From Mycobacterium sp. 852013-50091_SCH5140682 (GTDB lineage: Bacteria > Actinomycetota > Actinomycetes > Mycobacteriales > Mycobacteriaceae), in the NCBI RefSeq assembly GCF_001665685.1, contig NZ_LZTB01000028.1, positions 62,001 through 126,000 of the forward strand: a stretch of DNA of 64,000 bases, in the 5' to 3' direction. The translations under genes were made by a program, and so were the position numbers. A model generated the notes under the pieces. The model was not told the origin of the DNA. It did no database searches and worked only from the letters and a program-made list of their open reading frames with translations. This document shows positions 56,546-64,000 of this stretch, piece after piece; positions within the stretch are counted from its first letter, which is position 1; each line of letters starts with the position of its first letter.

Positions 56546-57175
56546 TCAGGCGCTTTCCCCCCGGCGGACCGCCGATGCCCGTGGAATCAGCGCATCCTGG
56601 ATGAACTCGACGAGGACTTCTTTCATCGCACTGACCGTCATGTTCGGGGTGCCGGTGAGCACCTGGATCGCCATGCCGTCGGTCAGCGCCGAGAGCCGAT
56701 GGGCGACGGTGTCGGGGTCGACGTCGGTGCGGAACACCTCCTGACGTTGACCGCGTTCGACGATGCGCCGGATCGTCTCGCGCCACCGTTCGTAATACGC
56801 GCCGTGGATGGGGCGAAGCTCGGGACGGATCAGGGCCTCGGCCCAGAACTGAATCCACACCGACCACTCGTCCCTGACCGCGCCCACCCGGGGCAACTGC
56901 ATGTCGATGAGCTTGAGCAACCTCTGATGGGCGTCATCGATGGCCTTGAGCTCCGCGCTCTGCCTGCCGAAGGCGTGGTCGATCGAATGCTTGAGCGCCG
57001 CGGTCAGCACGTCGTTCTTGCCGGGGAAGTAGTAGTGCACCGTGCCGGTACTGGTACCGACGACCTGCGCGATGTCCGATATGCGGACCGCGTGATAACC
57101 CCGCTCGGCGATGAGCTGCGCGGCGGCGTCGAGGATCGCGGCCTTCCTGGAATCGTCGGCATTCTCAGCAGTCAC
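56546..57175 (-). CDS. TetR family regulator (BetI-like C-terminus)
   Basis: 209 residues. Helix-turn-helix: SRKAAILDAAAQLIAERGYHAVRISDIAQVVGTSTGTVHYYFPGKNDVLTAAL at residues 9-61. The C-terminal domain (QLPRVGAVRDEWSVWIQFWAEALIRPELRPIHGAYYERWRETI) fits the BetI/TetR_C group. Divergent from an acyl-CoA catabolic operon with 252 bp between starts; that region contains two palindromes of the same TGAYGCRTCA type, its likely binding sites. The ligand is probably an acyl-CoA intermediate of the operon. Confidence 0.92.
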   Translation of the reverse strand: MTAENADDSRKAAILDAAAQLIAERGYHAVRISDIAQVVGTSTGTVHYYFPGKNDVLTAALKHSIDHAFGRQSAELKAIDDAHQRLLKLIDMQLPRVGAVRDEWSVWIQFWAEALIRPELRPIHGAYYERWRETIRRIVERGQRQEVFRTDVDPDTVAHRLSALTDGMAIQVLTGTPNMTVSAMKEVLVEFIQDALIPRASAVRRGESA

Positions 57176-57232
57176 GTCGATCTTTTCTTCCCGTAGCTAC
57201 CTGACTCAGCAATCAAACCACATTTGACAGGT

Positions 57233-57242
57233 TGACGCGTCA
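57233..57242. promoter_or_regulatory. TetR operator candidate 1
   Basis: TGACGCGTCA is a perfect palindrome, followed by GTCAG. It lies 58 bp upstream of the TetR start codon and shares the form TGAYGCRTCAGTC with the second site at 57396-57409, so it may mediate autoregulation. Confidence 0.5.
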
Positions 57243-57345
57243 GTCAGATTCGACTCGCGCGTCAGACGCCTCCAATCCCCACGCGACACGCGGGTCCACC
57301 TGCGGAAAAACGCACTTTACGTGGACAAATAGTCGATGACCATGT

Positions 57346-57361
57346 TGTGATCTGCATCACA
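57346..57361. promoter_or_regulatory. CRP (cAMP receptor) binding site
   Basis: TGTGATCTGCATCACA is a perfect match to the TGTGA-N6-TCACA consensus of mycobacterial CRP. Its centre is about 50 bp upstream of the predicted transcription start of the catabolic operon, a usual position for activation. Confidence 0.65.
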
Positions 57362-57366
57362 CAAGG

Positions 57367-57397
57367 TTGACCGGCGTGCGTCCGCTCACGCTATAAC
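57367..57397 (+). promoter_or_regulatory. promoter of the acyl-CoA catabolic operon
   Basis: TTGACC (57367-57372) and TATAAC (57392-57397), or CTATAA one base earlier, are spaced 18-19 bp and form a good SigA-type promoter. A start near 57404 falls inside the TetR-type palindrome. GGGAGG at 57415-57420 is the ribosome-binding site for the GTG at 57428. Confidence 0.5.
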
Positions 57398-57409
57398 TGA
57401 TGCATCAGT
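57396..57409. promoter_or_regulatory. TetR operator candidate 2
   Basis: ACTGATGCATCAGT is a perfect 14-bp palindrome followed by CAAAC. It overlaps the -10 and predicted start of the catabolic operon, so binding would repress it. Site 1 at 57233-57242 shares its core pattern. Confidence 0.6.
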
Positions 57410-57427
57410 CAAACGGGAGGAACGATC

Positions 57428-58255
57428 GTGGGAGAGCCGTCGAGTCCAGCATCCGACGCCCTGAGCCCGACGCTGCACCGCGGCAAGGTCGCACTGATCA
57501 CCGGTGGCGGCACCGGCATCGGACGAGCCACCGCATTGGAATTCGCGCGCTGCGGCGCAGACGTCGTCATCAGCGGGCGCAGGCCCGAGCCGCTCAAAGA
57601 CACCGCCGCCGAGATCGAGGCACTCGGGGCGCGCGCCCTGGCGATACCGACCGATATCCGCGACGAGGAACAGGTCGCCGAGATGGTTACGCAGACGCTG
57701 GACCGGTTCGGACGCATCGACGTGCTGGTCAACAACGCCGGAGGACAGTTCTCCGCCCCGGCCGAGGAAATCAGCCTGAAAGGCTTCCGGGCCGTGCACC
57801 GACTGGCCGTCGACGGCACCTGGGCCGTCACGCATGAGGTTGCGACGCGCGCCATGATTCCGCAGCGCGGCGGCGTGATCTTCTTCATGGCGTTCTCCCC
57901 GCGCCGCGGCATCGCCTCGTTCGTCCACGCCACCTCCGCGCGCGCGGCCGTGGAGAACCTGGCCAGCGGTCTGGCGCTGGAGTGGAGCAAGTACCGGATC
58001 CGCAGCATCTGCATCGCCCCGGGGACCATCGCCACCGACGGCATGGACGCCAACTACACCGAGGACGCCCGCGCCCAATGGGCCGCCGCGGTACCGCTCG
58101 GGCGGCTCGGCACGGCCCAGGACATCTCGCCGACCATCGCGTTCCTCGCTTCACCGGCCGCCGGCTACGTCACCGGCACCACGATCGTCATCGACGGCGG
58201 TGCCGACGCCTGGGGCAACTCCCATCCCGCACCGCAATTGAAGGACAACGAATGA
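57428..58255 (+). CDS. SDR family protein, 2,4-dienoyl-CoA reductase-like
   Basis: 275 residues from GTG with GGGAGG 7 nt upstream. Cofactor motif TGGGTGIGRATALEFARCGADVVISGR and NNAGGQFSAPAEEISLKGFRAV identify an SDR close to the peroxisomal 2,4-dienoyl-CoA reductase branch. The normal YxxxK is replaced: the equivalent segment reads FVHATSARAAVENLASG, His in place of Tyr and Arg in place of Lys, as in DECR-type enzymes where other residues act. Probably reduces a double bond or dienoyl-CoA in an acyl-CoA pathway. First gene of the operon; its stop overlaps the next start (ATGA). Confidence 0.82.
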   Translation: MGEPSSPASDALSPTLHRGKVALITGGGTGIGRATALEFARCGADVVISGRRPEPLKDTAAEIEALGARALAIPTDIRDEEQVAEMVTQTLDRFGRIDVLVNNAGGQFSAPAEEISLKGFRAVHRLAVDGTWAVTHEVATRAMIPQRGGVIFFMAFSPRRGIASFVHATSARAAVENLASGLALEWSKYRIRSICIAPGTIATDGMDANYTEDARAQWAAAVPLGRLGTAQDISPTIAFLASPAAGYVTGTTIVIDGGADAWGNSHPAPQLKDNE

Positions 58256-60312
58256 CCGCCCCCGCGCCTCGCGACCTCACCGCCCTGTTCAACCCGCGTT
58301 CCGTCGCAATCGTCGGTGCCAGCAACGACGAGACGAAGTACGGAAACTGGCTTTCCGTACAGGCGCTGCGGATGCCCAGCAGCCGCAGCCTGCACCTGGT
58401 GAACCGGCGCGGTGAGCCGGTCCTGGGCCGGGAAACCATCAAGGCGCTCTCCGAGGTGACCGACCCGGTCGACCTGGTCGCCGTCGCCGTCCCCGCCGCG
58501 GGGTTCGAGCAGGCCGTCGAGGACGCCCTGGCCGCCGGAGCGAAGGCGATCGTCGGTGTCACCGCGGGATTCGCCGAGCTCGGCGCCGAGGGTCGGGCCT
58601 TGCAGGAACGCATCGTCAAGCGCGTGCGCGATGCAGGGGCGCTGCTGCTCGGCCCGAACTGCCTGGGCGTACTGGATTCCACCACCGAGCTCTACCTGGC
58701 GTCGAACCCGATGCCGACCGGCCGAGTCGCGCTGCTGTCCCAGAGCGGCAACATGGCCCTGGAACTGTCCGGCTTCCTCGCCGCGCGCGGACACGGATTC
58801 TCGCGCTTCGTCTCCCTGGGCAACCAGGCCGACCTCGGCGTGGCCGACGTCATCCGCTCCTGCACCCGGCACCCGGGCACCGATGTGATCGCGGTGTACT
58901 GCGAGGACTTCGGAGACGGCCGGGCCTTCGTGGCCGCCGCCGCCGAGGCCGCTGCCGCGGGTAAGCCCGTGCTGCTGCTGACCGTCGGCGGTAGCGAGGC
59001 ATCCGTCCGCGGCGCCCAATCCCACACCGGCGCACTGACTTCCGACAGTGCCGTGATCGCGGCAGCCTGCCGCTCCGCCGGAATCCACCGCGTGCGCTCG
59101 CCGCGCGAGCTCGCCGACGCCGCGGCTGCACTGCTGAGCTTCGGACCCACCGGAGTCCGTCGCGTCGGGGTGGTCGCCGACGGTGGCGGGCACGCCGGCG
59201 TGGGATCGGACATCGTCGAGGCCGCGGGCCTGAGCGTGCCGGAATTCGACGCCTCGGTGAGCGACGCGCTGCGTGCGCTGCTGCCGCCGTCGGCCGCGGT
59301 GACCAATCCGGTCGACCTGGCCGGAGCAGGTGAGCAGGACATCACCTCGTTCGCCAAGGTGCTGGAGACCACGCTCGCCAACGAGCACCTCGATGCCGTG
59401 CTGATCACCGGATACTTCGGTGGCTACGGCGGTTACGGCGACGCGCTGGCCGCCCGCGAGATCGAGACCGCCCATGAGATGGCCCGCATCGCCAAGGCCC
59501 ACGGCAAGCCGGTCGTGGTGCACACCATGCACCACGGCAGCGAAGCCGCCCGGGTGCTCGCCGAGTCCGGCCTGCCGGTGTTCGCCGCGGTCGAGGACGC
59601 CGCACGCACCCTGGCCATCTTCGGCGACGGCAGGACCCCGCCCGCGCTACCGCAACTGGCCGAATCCGCCGAGCAGGCAGCCGAATCCGACAGCTACTGG
59701 GAGGCCCGCGAGCTGTTCCGCACCGCAGGACTGAACTTCCCCGGCGCGGCATTGATCGAATCGGCCGACGCCGCCGCCGAGGCCGCCGGGCGCATCGGCT
59801 ACCCGGTGGTGCTGAAAGCCATGGGCCTGCTGCACAAGTCGGACTCCGGCGGGGTCGCGCTCGGCCTGGCCGACGAGGAGCAACTGCGTGCGGCGGTGCA
59901 GGACATGCAGCAGCGGCTGAGCCCGCCGGGATTCTGCGTCGAGGCGATGGCCGATCTGCGCGACGGCGTGGAACTCATCGTCGGCGTGCAGAGCGATCCG
60001 CGATTCGGACCGGTCGCCATGGTCGGGCTCGGCGGCATCTTCACCGAGGTGCTCAAGGACGTCGCCTTCGCGCTGGCCCCCGTCGACCACGCGACCGCGC
60101 GGGAGATGCTCGACAGCCTGCGCGCCGCGGCGCTGCTGCGCGGGGTCCGCGGGCGTCCTGCTGTCGACCTCGACGCGGCCGCGGCTGCCATCGCGGCGGT
60201 CACCTCCGTGGCCGCACACCATCCCGAGATCACCGAACTCGAGGTCAATCCCCTGCTGGCCACCCCGTCCGGCGCGCTCGGCCTCGACGCCCGCATCGTT
60301 CTCGCCCCCTGA
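58252..60312 (+). CDS. ATP-grasp acyl-CoA synthetase (NDP-forming type)
   Basis: 686 residues from the ATG at 58252. Fused two-part enzyme: an N-terminal CoA-binding domain (LFNPRSVAIVGASNDETKYG), succinyl-CoA ligase-like domains with GVTAGFAELG, LLGPNCLGVLD and LLSQSGNMALEL, the phospho-histidine segment GAQSHTGALTSDSAVI, and a C-terminal ATP-grasp domain starting near residue 470 (ARIGYPVVLKAMGLLHKSDSGGVALGL). Such enzymes join a carboxylic acid to CoA using ATP. In this operon it should activate the imported acid before beta-oxidation; the acid is unknown. Confidence 0.9.
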   Translation: MTAPAPRDLTALFNPRSVAIVGASNDETKYGNWLSVQALRMPSSRSLHLVNRRGEPVLGRETIKALSEVTDPVDLVAVAVPAAGFEQAVEDALAAGAKAIVGVTAGFAELGAEGRALQERIVKRVRDAGALLLGPNCLGVLDSTTELYLASNPMPTGRVALLSQSGNMALELSGFLAARGHGFSRFVSLGNQADLGVADVIRSCTRHPGTDVIAVYCEDFGDGRAFVAAAAEAAAAGKPVLLLTVGGSEASVRGAQSHTGALTSDSAVIAAACRSAGIHRVRSPRELADAAAALLSFGPTGVRRVGVVADGGGHAGVGSDIVEAAGLSVPEFDASVSDALRALLPPSAAVTNPVDLAGAGEQDITSFAKVLETTLANEHLDAVLITGYFGGYGGYGDALAAREIETAHEMARIAKAHGKPVVVHTMHHGSEAARVLAESGLPVFAAVEDAARTLAIFGDGRTPPALPQLAESAEQAAESDSYWEARELFRTAGLNFPGAALIESADAAAEAAGRIGYPVVLKAMGLLHKSDSGGVALGLADEEQLRAAVQDMQQRLSPPGFCVEAMADLRDGVELIVGVQSDPRFGPVAMVGLGGIFTEVLKDVAFALAPVDHATAREMLDSLRAAALLRGVRGRPAVDLDAAAAAIAAVTSVAAHHPEITELEVNPLLATPSGALGLDARIVLAP

Positions 60313-60350
60313 CCGACATCTCATCACAATACGAAAGGACAACTTCCACA

Positions 60351-61550
60351 ATGGAATTCGCATACACGCCACGGCTCGCGGAGCTCAAGGACCGCGCCCG
60401 CGCACTGACCGAGAAGATCATCCCGTTCGAGCTCGAATGCGAGCAGAACAACGGCCTCTCGGCCGAGTCGCACGCCGTCATCAAGGCCGCCGTCCTGGAG
60501 GCAGGCCTGCAGGCCATCAACACCCCGGTCGAATTCGGCGGCGCCGGCCTGAGCGTGCTCGAACAGGTCGTCGTGCAGGACGAGTTGGGCAAGCTGACCA
60601 ACGCACTGTGGGACGCCGTGTGGCGCCCGGCCAACCCGCTCGCCCACGCCACCCCCGAACAGCGCGAGCGCTACCTGATCCCGGGCGCCCGCGGCGACCG
60701 CCGCGACGCGGTGGCCATCTCCGAGGCCGACGCAGGCTCCGACTTCTCCGCGGCGAAGACCACCGCGACGCCCGACGGCAACGGCGGCTACATCATCAAC
60801 GGCGAGAAGTGGTTCGTCACCGTCGGTGACGTCGCCGACTATCTCATCGTGCTGGCCTACGTGCAGCCCGACAACGCCCCGACCATGTTCCTGATCGACG
60901 TGCCGAGCCCGGGCGTCAGCATCACCAACGTGCCGCGCTTCACCCACACCTTCGTCTACGAGCACCCCGAGTTCACCTTCAAGGACGTCAAAGTCGGCCC
61001 CGAGGCAGTGCTCGGCGGCATCGGCGAGGGCCTCGAGCTGACCCGCGACTGGTTCACCGAGGAGCGGCTGATGATCGGTGCGCGCACCATCGGCGCGGCC
61101 GAGCGGGCACTGACGCTGGCCGTCGACTGGGCGCGCGAGCGGGTCCAGGGCGGCGACACGCTCATCAACCGCCAGCTGATCCAGGGCATGATCGCCGACT
61201 CGGTATGCGACATCGCCACCAACCGGGCTCTGACCCACCAGGTCGCATGGGAGTTCGACCAGGCCGACCCCGACAACGCCGACCAGCGAAAGACCTTGCA
61301 CGCCAAGGCCGCAACCGTGAAGCTCGCAGCCTCCGAGGCCTCCAACCGCGTCGTGGACCGGGCCGTCCAGATCTTCGGCGGCCGCGGCTACATCCGCGAC
61401 TACCCCGTCGAGCGGCTGTGGCGTGAGCTGCGGGTCGACCGGATCTGGGAAGGCACCTCGGAGATCCAGCGCCTGGTCATCGCGAACGAGACCAAGAAGC
61501 GCGGCCTGGAAAAGCTGCTGTCGTTCCCCTACGCCACGGACGGGGAGTAG
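60351..61550 (+). CDS. acyl-CoA dehydrogenase
   Basis: 399 residues. Three-domain flavoprotein: N-terminal helices, the beta domain AISEADAGSDFSAAKTTATPDGNGGYIINGEKWFVT (FAD-binding signature) and the C-terminal helical domain with QIFGGRGYIRDYPVERLWRELRVDRIWEGTSEIQRLVIANE, in which the Glu of WEGTSEIQ is at the position of the catalytic base of medium-chain enzymes. Introduces a 2,3-double bond into an acyl-CoA with electron transfer flavoprotein as acceptor. Third gene of the operon, preceded by AAAGGA 7 nt before the ATG. Confidence 0.93.
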   Translation: MEFAYTPRLAELKDRARALTEKIIPFELECEQNNGLSAESHAVIKAAVLEAGLQAINTPVEFGGAGLSVLEQVVVQDELGKLTNALWDAVWRPANPLAHATPEQRERYLIPGARGDRRDAVAISEADAGSDFSAAKTTATPDGNGGYIINGEKWFVTVGDVADYLIVLAYVQPDNAPTMFLIDVPSPGVSITNVPRFTHTFVYEHPEFTFKDVKVGPEAVLGGIGEGLELTRDWFTEERLMIGARTIGAAERALTLAVDWARERVQGGDTLINRQLIQGMIADSVCDIATNRALTHQVAWEFDQADPDNADQRKTLHAKAATVKLAASEASNRVVDRAVQIFGGRGYIRDYPVERLWRELRVDRIWEGTSEIQRLVIANETKKRGLEKLLSFPYATDGE

Positions 61551-61554
61551 CCAG

Positions 61555-62319
61555 ATGGCGGCCGGGGCATCCACCAGCTCAGAACACCCAGGCAGCGTGG
61601 AAGTACGCCGCGAGGGCAACGTCGCCGTCGTGACACTGCGCCGCGAACGCAAGCGCAACGCGCTGTCGACGCACATGGAGGCCGAGCTGCTGCAGGCCCT
61701 GCACGCACCCGAGCTGACATCGAGCCGGGCGGTCGTGATCACCGGTGGGGATACGGTGTTTTCGGCCGGTGCCGACGTCACCGAGCTGCGTGACATGACC
61801 CCGGCCGCCATCGCCACCTACTACCGGGAATCCGGCTCGGTGTACGAAGTCTTCGCCGGCCTGCCCCAACCCACCGTCGCCGCGATCACCGGCTACTGCC
61901 TGGGTGGCGGACTCGAACTCGCATTGGCCGCCGACATTCGCATCGCCGATCCCGCAGCGATATTCGGGTTCCCTGAGGTGGGCATCGGGATCCTGCCGTC
62001 GTCCGGCGGCGTCACCCGCGCCACCAGGATCCTCGGGCCGGGCCGCACCCGTGACCTCATCCTGCGCGGTCGCCGCATCGACTCCGCGGTCGCCGAACAC
62101 TGGGGCCTGATCACCGAGATCGCCCCTGCCGGAGAGCATGTGGCGGCCGCGCTGGCCGTCGCCGACGAACTCGCCGCGTACCACCCGATGACGATGTCGG
62201 TCACCAAACAGGTACTCGACGCCAGCATCAACGCATCCCAATCCGCCTCGCTGGTGCTGGAACAACTCGCATACGCACTGCTCAACAACACCGCATCATC
62301 TTCTGGAGAACCCCGATGA
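61555..62319 (+). CDS. enoyl-CoA hydratase/isomerase family protein
   Basis: 254 residues from the ATG at 61555. Crotonase fold: ERKRNALSTHMEAELLQAL, the oxyanion-hole segment VFSAGADVTELRDM, and GYCLGGGLELALAADIRIADPAAIFGFPEVGIGILPSSGGVTRATRILG. Both catalytic glutamates of true hydratases are present (the Glu of GGGLE and the Glu of FPEVG). Adds water to the enoyl-CoA produced by the preceding dehydrogenase. It overlaps the MFS gene by 4 bp and follows the dehydrogenase gene by 4 bp. Confidence 0.92.
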   Translation: MAAGASTSSEHPGSVEVRREGNVAVVTLRRERKRNALSTHMEAELLQALHAPELTSSRAVVITGGDTVFSAGADVTELRDMTPAAIATYYRESGSVYEVFAGLPQPTVAAITGYCLGGGLELALAADIRIADPAAIFGFPEVGIGILPSSGGVTRATRILGPGRTRDLILRGRRIDSAVAEHWGLITEIAPAGEHVAAALAVADELAAYHPMTMSVTKQVLDASINASQSASLVLEQLAYALLNNTASSSGEPR

Positions 62320-63680
62320 ACCCGCTGGACGTCCTGGACCGGCCCACCAACCGTGGGTTTCTGACCAAACTGCTCATCGCCTGCTGCGGCGGCCCGTTCC
62401 TCGACGGGTACGTCATGAGCATCATCGGCGTGGCCCTGATCGGCGTGGGCGAGGACATGAATCCCAGCACCACCGAATCGGGCCTGATCGGTGCCGCATC
62501 GTTGATCGGTATCTTCTTCGGCGCCACGGTCTTCGGGGTGATCACCGACCGCGTCGGCCGGGAGAAGATGTACGCGCTCGACCTGCTCGTGCTGGTCGCG
62601 GGCTGCGCCCTGTCGGTATTCGTCACCGCCCCTTGGCAATTGATCGTGCTGCGGTTCGTCATCGGGGCCGCGATCGGAGCTGATTACCCGATCGCCACCT
62701 CATTGCTGACCGAGTTCACCCCGACGAAGAAGCGCGGTGCCATGGTCGGGATGTCCGCTGTGGCATGGTCGGCCGGTGCCGTCGCCGCCTACGTCGTCGG
62801 CGCGATCGTCGTGGCCGTCTCCGACGGCAACCAGAACTGGCGCTGGCTGCTGGCGTCGAGCGCGGTGCTCGGGGTCATCGTCATCCTCATCCGCCGCGGC
62901 ATTCCCGAATCGCCACGCTGGCTGATGAACAACGGCAGGGTCGCCGACGCCGAAGCAGTAGTGCAGCGCATCTACGGCGTCAAACTCGACCTGAGCCAGG
63001 TGAGCACCGACGACACCGAAGCCAAGCCCAAGGTCAACCTCTCGGCGATCCTGAAAGGCCAGTACGGACGTCGGCTCATCATGTGCTCGGCGCTCTATCT
63101 CGCGGTGGTCACCCCGCTCTACGCACTGCTGACCTTCCTGCCGTCGATCCTGCAGGGCTTCAAGATCTCCGGTGAGGGCCCCATGGGGCTGATGGTCGAG
63201 ACCGTCATCATCGGCCTGATCGTCGCCGGGTCGATCCCGGCCCTCTACCTGGTCGAGCGCTGGGGCCGACGCCCCATCGCGGTGGTGCCGCTCGGACTGA
63301 TGGTTCTCCCGCTGGCCGGCCTCTGGCTGTGGGCGGGCGGCCCGCTGTGGTTCATCGTCGGCTGCTTCTGCCTGTACGCCTTCATCTCGGGCGGCCCCAG
63401 CATCCTGGTGTGGATCTACCCCAACGAGTTGTTTCCCACCGAATTACGCGCCACCGCAGTCGGTTTCGCCACCGGCATCAGCCGCTTCGGCGCCGCGACG
63501 GGCACCTATCTGCTGCCGATCAGCATGTCGGCGCTCGGAACCGGTACCACCATGCTCTTCGGCGCGATCCTGACCGCCGCGGCGTTCGTGGTGTGCCTGT
63601 TCATGGCCCCCGAAACCAAAGGCAAGAGCCTCGAAGAGGTGTCCGGTCTGACGCGCGAGCCGACGCCCGCCCGTGGGTGA
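62316..63680 (+). CDS. MFS transporter (sugar/aromatic acid porter-like)
   Basis: 454 residues, 12 membrane spans. Conserved MFS motifs: DRVGREKM after span 2 (residues 76-83), PESPRWLMNNGR in the central loop, ERWGRRPIAVVPLG after span 8 and PNELFPTELRATAVGFATGISRFGA near the end. These are typical of the general substrate transporters that include sugar porters and the AAHS/MHS organic acid carriers. Being the fifth gene of a catabolic operon coding for acyl-CoA activation and oxidation, it probably imports the carboxylic acid. Overlaps the enoyl-CoA hydratase gene by 4 bp and the Nudix gene by 8 bp. Confidence 0.92.
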   Translation: MNPLDVLDRPTNRGFLTKLLIACCGGPFLDGYVMSIIGVALIGVGEDMNPSTTESGLIGAASLIGIFFGATVFGVITDRVGREKMYALDLLVLVAGCALSVFVTAPWQLIVLRFVIGAAIGADYPIATSLLTEFTPTKKRGAMVGMSAVAWSAGAVAAYVVGAIVVAVSDGNQNWRWLLASSAVLGVIVILIRRGIPESPRWLMNNGRVADAEAVVQRIYGVKLDLSQVSTDDTEAKPKVNLSAILKGQYGRRLIMCSALYLAVVTPLYALLTFLPSILQGFKISGEGPMGLMVETVIIGLIVAGSIPALYLVERWGRRPIAVVPLGLMVLPLAGLWLWAGGPLWFIVGCFCLYAFISGGPSILVWIYPNELFPTELRATAVGFATGISRFGAATGTYLLPISMSALGTGTTMLFGAILTAAAFVVCLFMAPETKGKSLEEVSGLTREPTPARG

Positions 63681-64000
63681 GCCGTCAGCCGCGACATGGT
63701 CTGACACCATCCGGCGCAACCTGGCCGTCTTCACGCGCACGGCGGATGGGCGTTCGGGCGACGAGCATGTCACCAGCCCGATCGGCCGCCGCGCGGCAGC
63801 CGTCACGGTGTGCGTGCTCGACGCCGAACGCGATGCCACGGTGCTCATGATCAAGCGGGCCCCGCGCGGCATCAACAGGCCAGTGGGCACTGCCCGGTGG
63901 CCGCGTCGACCCCGGCGAGACGGTCACCGGCGCTGCCCTGCGCGAACTGCATGAAGAAGTCGGTCTGCAGCTGACCGAGGGTCACATCGTCGGTGTGCTC
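63673..64000 (+). pseudogene. Nudix hydrolase, frameshifted and cut by the window end
   Basis: From the GTG or ATG near 63673 the frame encodes about 65 residues of a CoA/ADP-sugar-type Nudix protein ([25 protein letters not shown]), then leaves frame near 63875-63880. In the next frame the expected continuation [31 protein letters not shown], the Nudix box with REL.EEVG, follows immediately. Loss of two bases (expected AACGCCGGCCAG-like, observed AACAGGCCAG) would explain it. Either a real mutation or a sequencing/assembly error; the gene continues beyond the window. Last gene of the acyl-CoA operon, overlapping the MFS gene by 8 bp. Confidence 0.75.

Overview
The window is high-GC actinobacterial DNA, and gene content and order point to a fast-growing Mycobacterium (Mycolicibacterium), close to M. 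smegmatis. Diagnostic genes are pknG with glnX and glnH, F420-dependent fgd1, mutT3, the mycobacterial purA-Rv0358-Rv0359 and Rv0361-fba neighbourhoods, and a form I CO dehydrogenase operon. No rRNA, tRNA, CRISPR array, phage or complete insertion sequence was seen. Coding density is high; the only gene-free stretch over 300 bases is 11324-11733.

Layout. 0-2.4 kb: start of a lipoprotein gene, a DUF1990 protein and an ABC exporter pair. 2.4-3.4 kb: an AbiEi/DUF559-type gene bracketed by two copies of a 60-bp repeat built on a 46-bp palindrome. 3.4-6.7 kb: thiamine genes thiO-thiS-thiG under a TPP riboswitch, divergent thiE, then mutT3. 6.8-11.3 kb: the glnX-glnH-pknG amino-acid sensing system. 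11.3-21 kb: ackA-pta, a transaminase/permease/GntR module, fgd1 and a metallo-hydrolase. 21-25.4 kb: small oxidoreductases, an HxlR regulator and a relic of a DsbA-like gene. 25.5-29.1 kb: an (R)-selective amine transaminase, APC permease and LysR regulator. 29.1-33 kb: metZ, rhodanese, a membrane-anchored protein and a divergent PurT-like protein. 33-39 kb: UBP zinc finger, CPA1 antiporter, MMPL protein, P450 and ferredoxin. 39-47 kb: thioesterase, purA, M50 protease, zinc-type CDF exporter, fba and DedA. 47-56.5 kb: the complete cox operon (XdhC-like, coxM, coxS, coxL, XdhC-like, coxD, coxG, coxE) with a divergent LysR gene. 56.5-64 kb: a TetR gene divergent from an acyl-CoA catabolic operon (DECR-like SDR, ATP-grasp acyl-CoA synthetase, acyl-CoA dehydrogenase, enoyl-CoA hydratase, MFS transporter, frameshifted Nudix gene).

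How the parts work together. Several modules scavenge trace or unusual substrates: CO oxidation, two amine/amino-acid transaminase-permease modules, and an acyl-CoA route whose control region carries a perfect CRP-type site plus two palindromes that suit the TetR protein. Central metabolism is represented by fba, pta-ackA, purA and fgd1, and nitrogen sensing by GlnH-GlnX-PknG. Many genes start 6 nt after a TANNNT -10 element, the arrangement of mycobacterial leaderless transcripts, and this helped choose starts.

Most unusual items: the repeat-flanked AbiEi/DUF559 gene; two intergenic palindromes with shared ends but different cores; a multi-copy inverted-repeat element between pknG and ackA; a PurT-like protein whose active-site loops have decayed; back-to-back overlapping -10 elements between the cox operon and its LysR gene; and a tandemly duplicated ribosome-binding module between pta and ackA.
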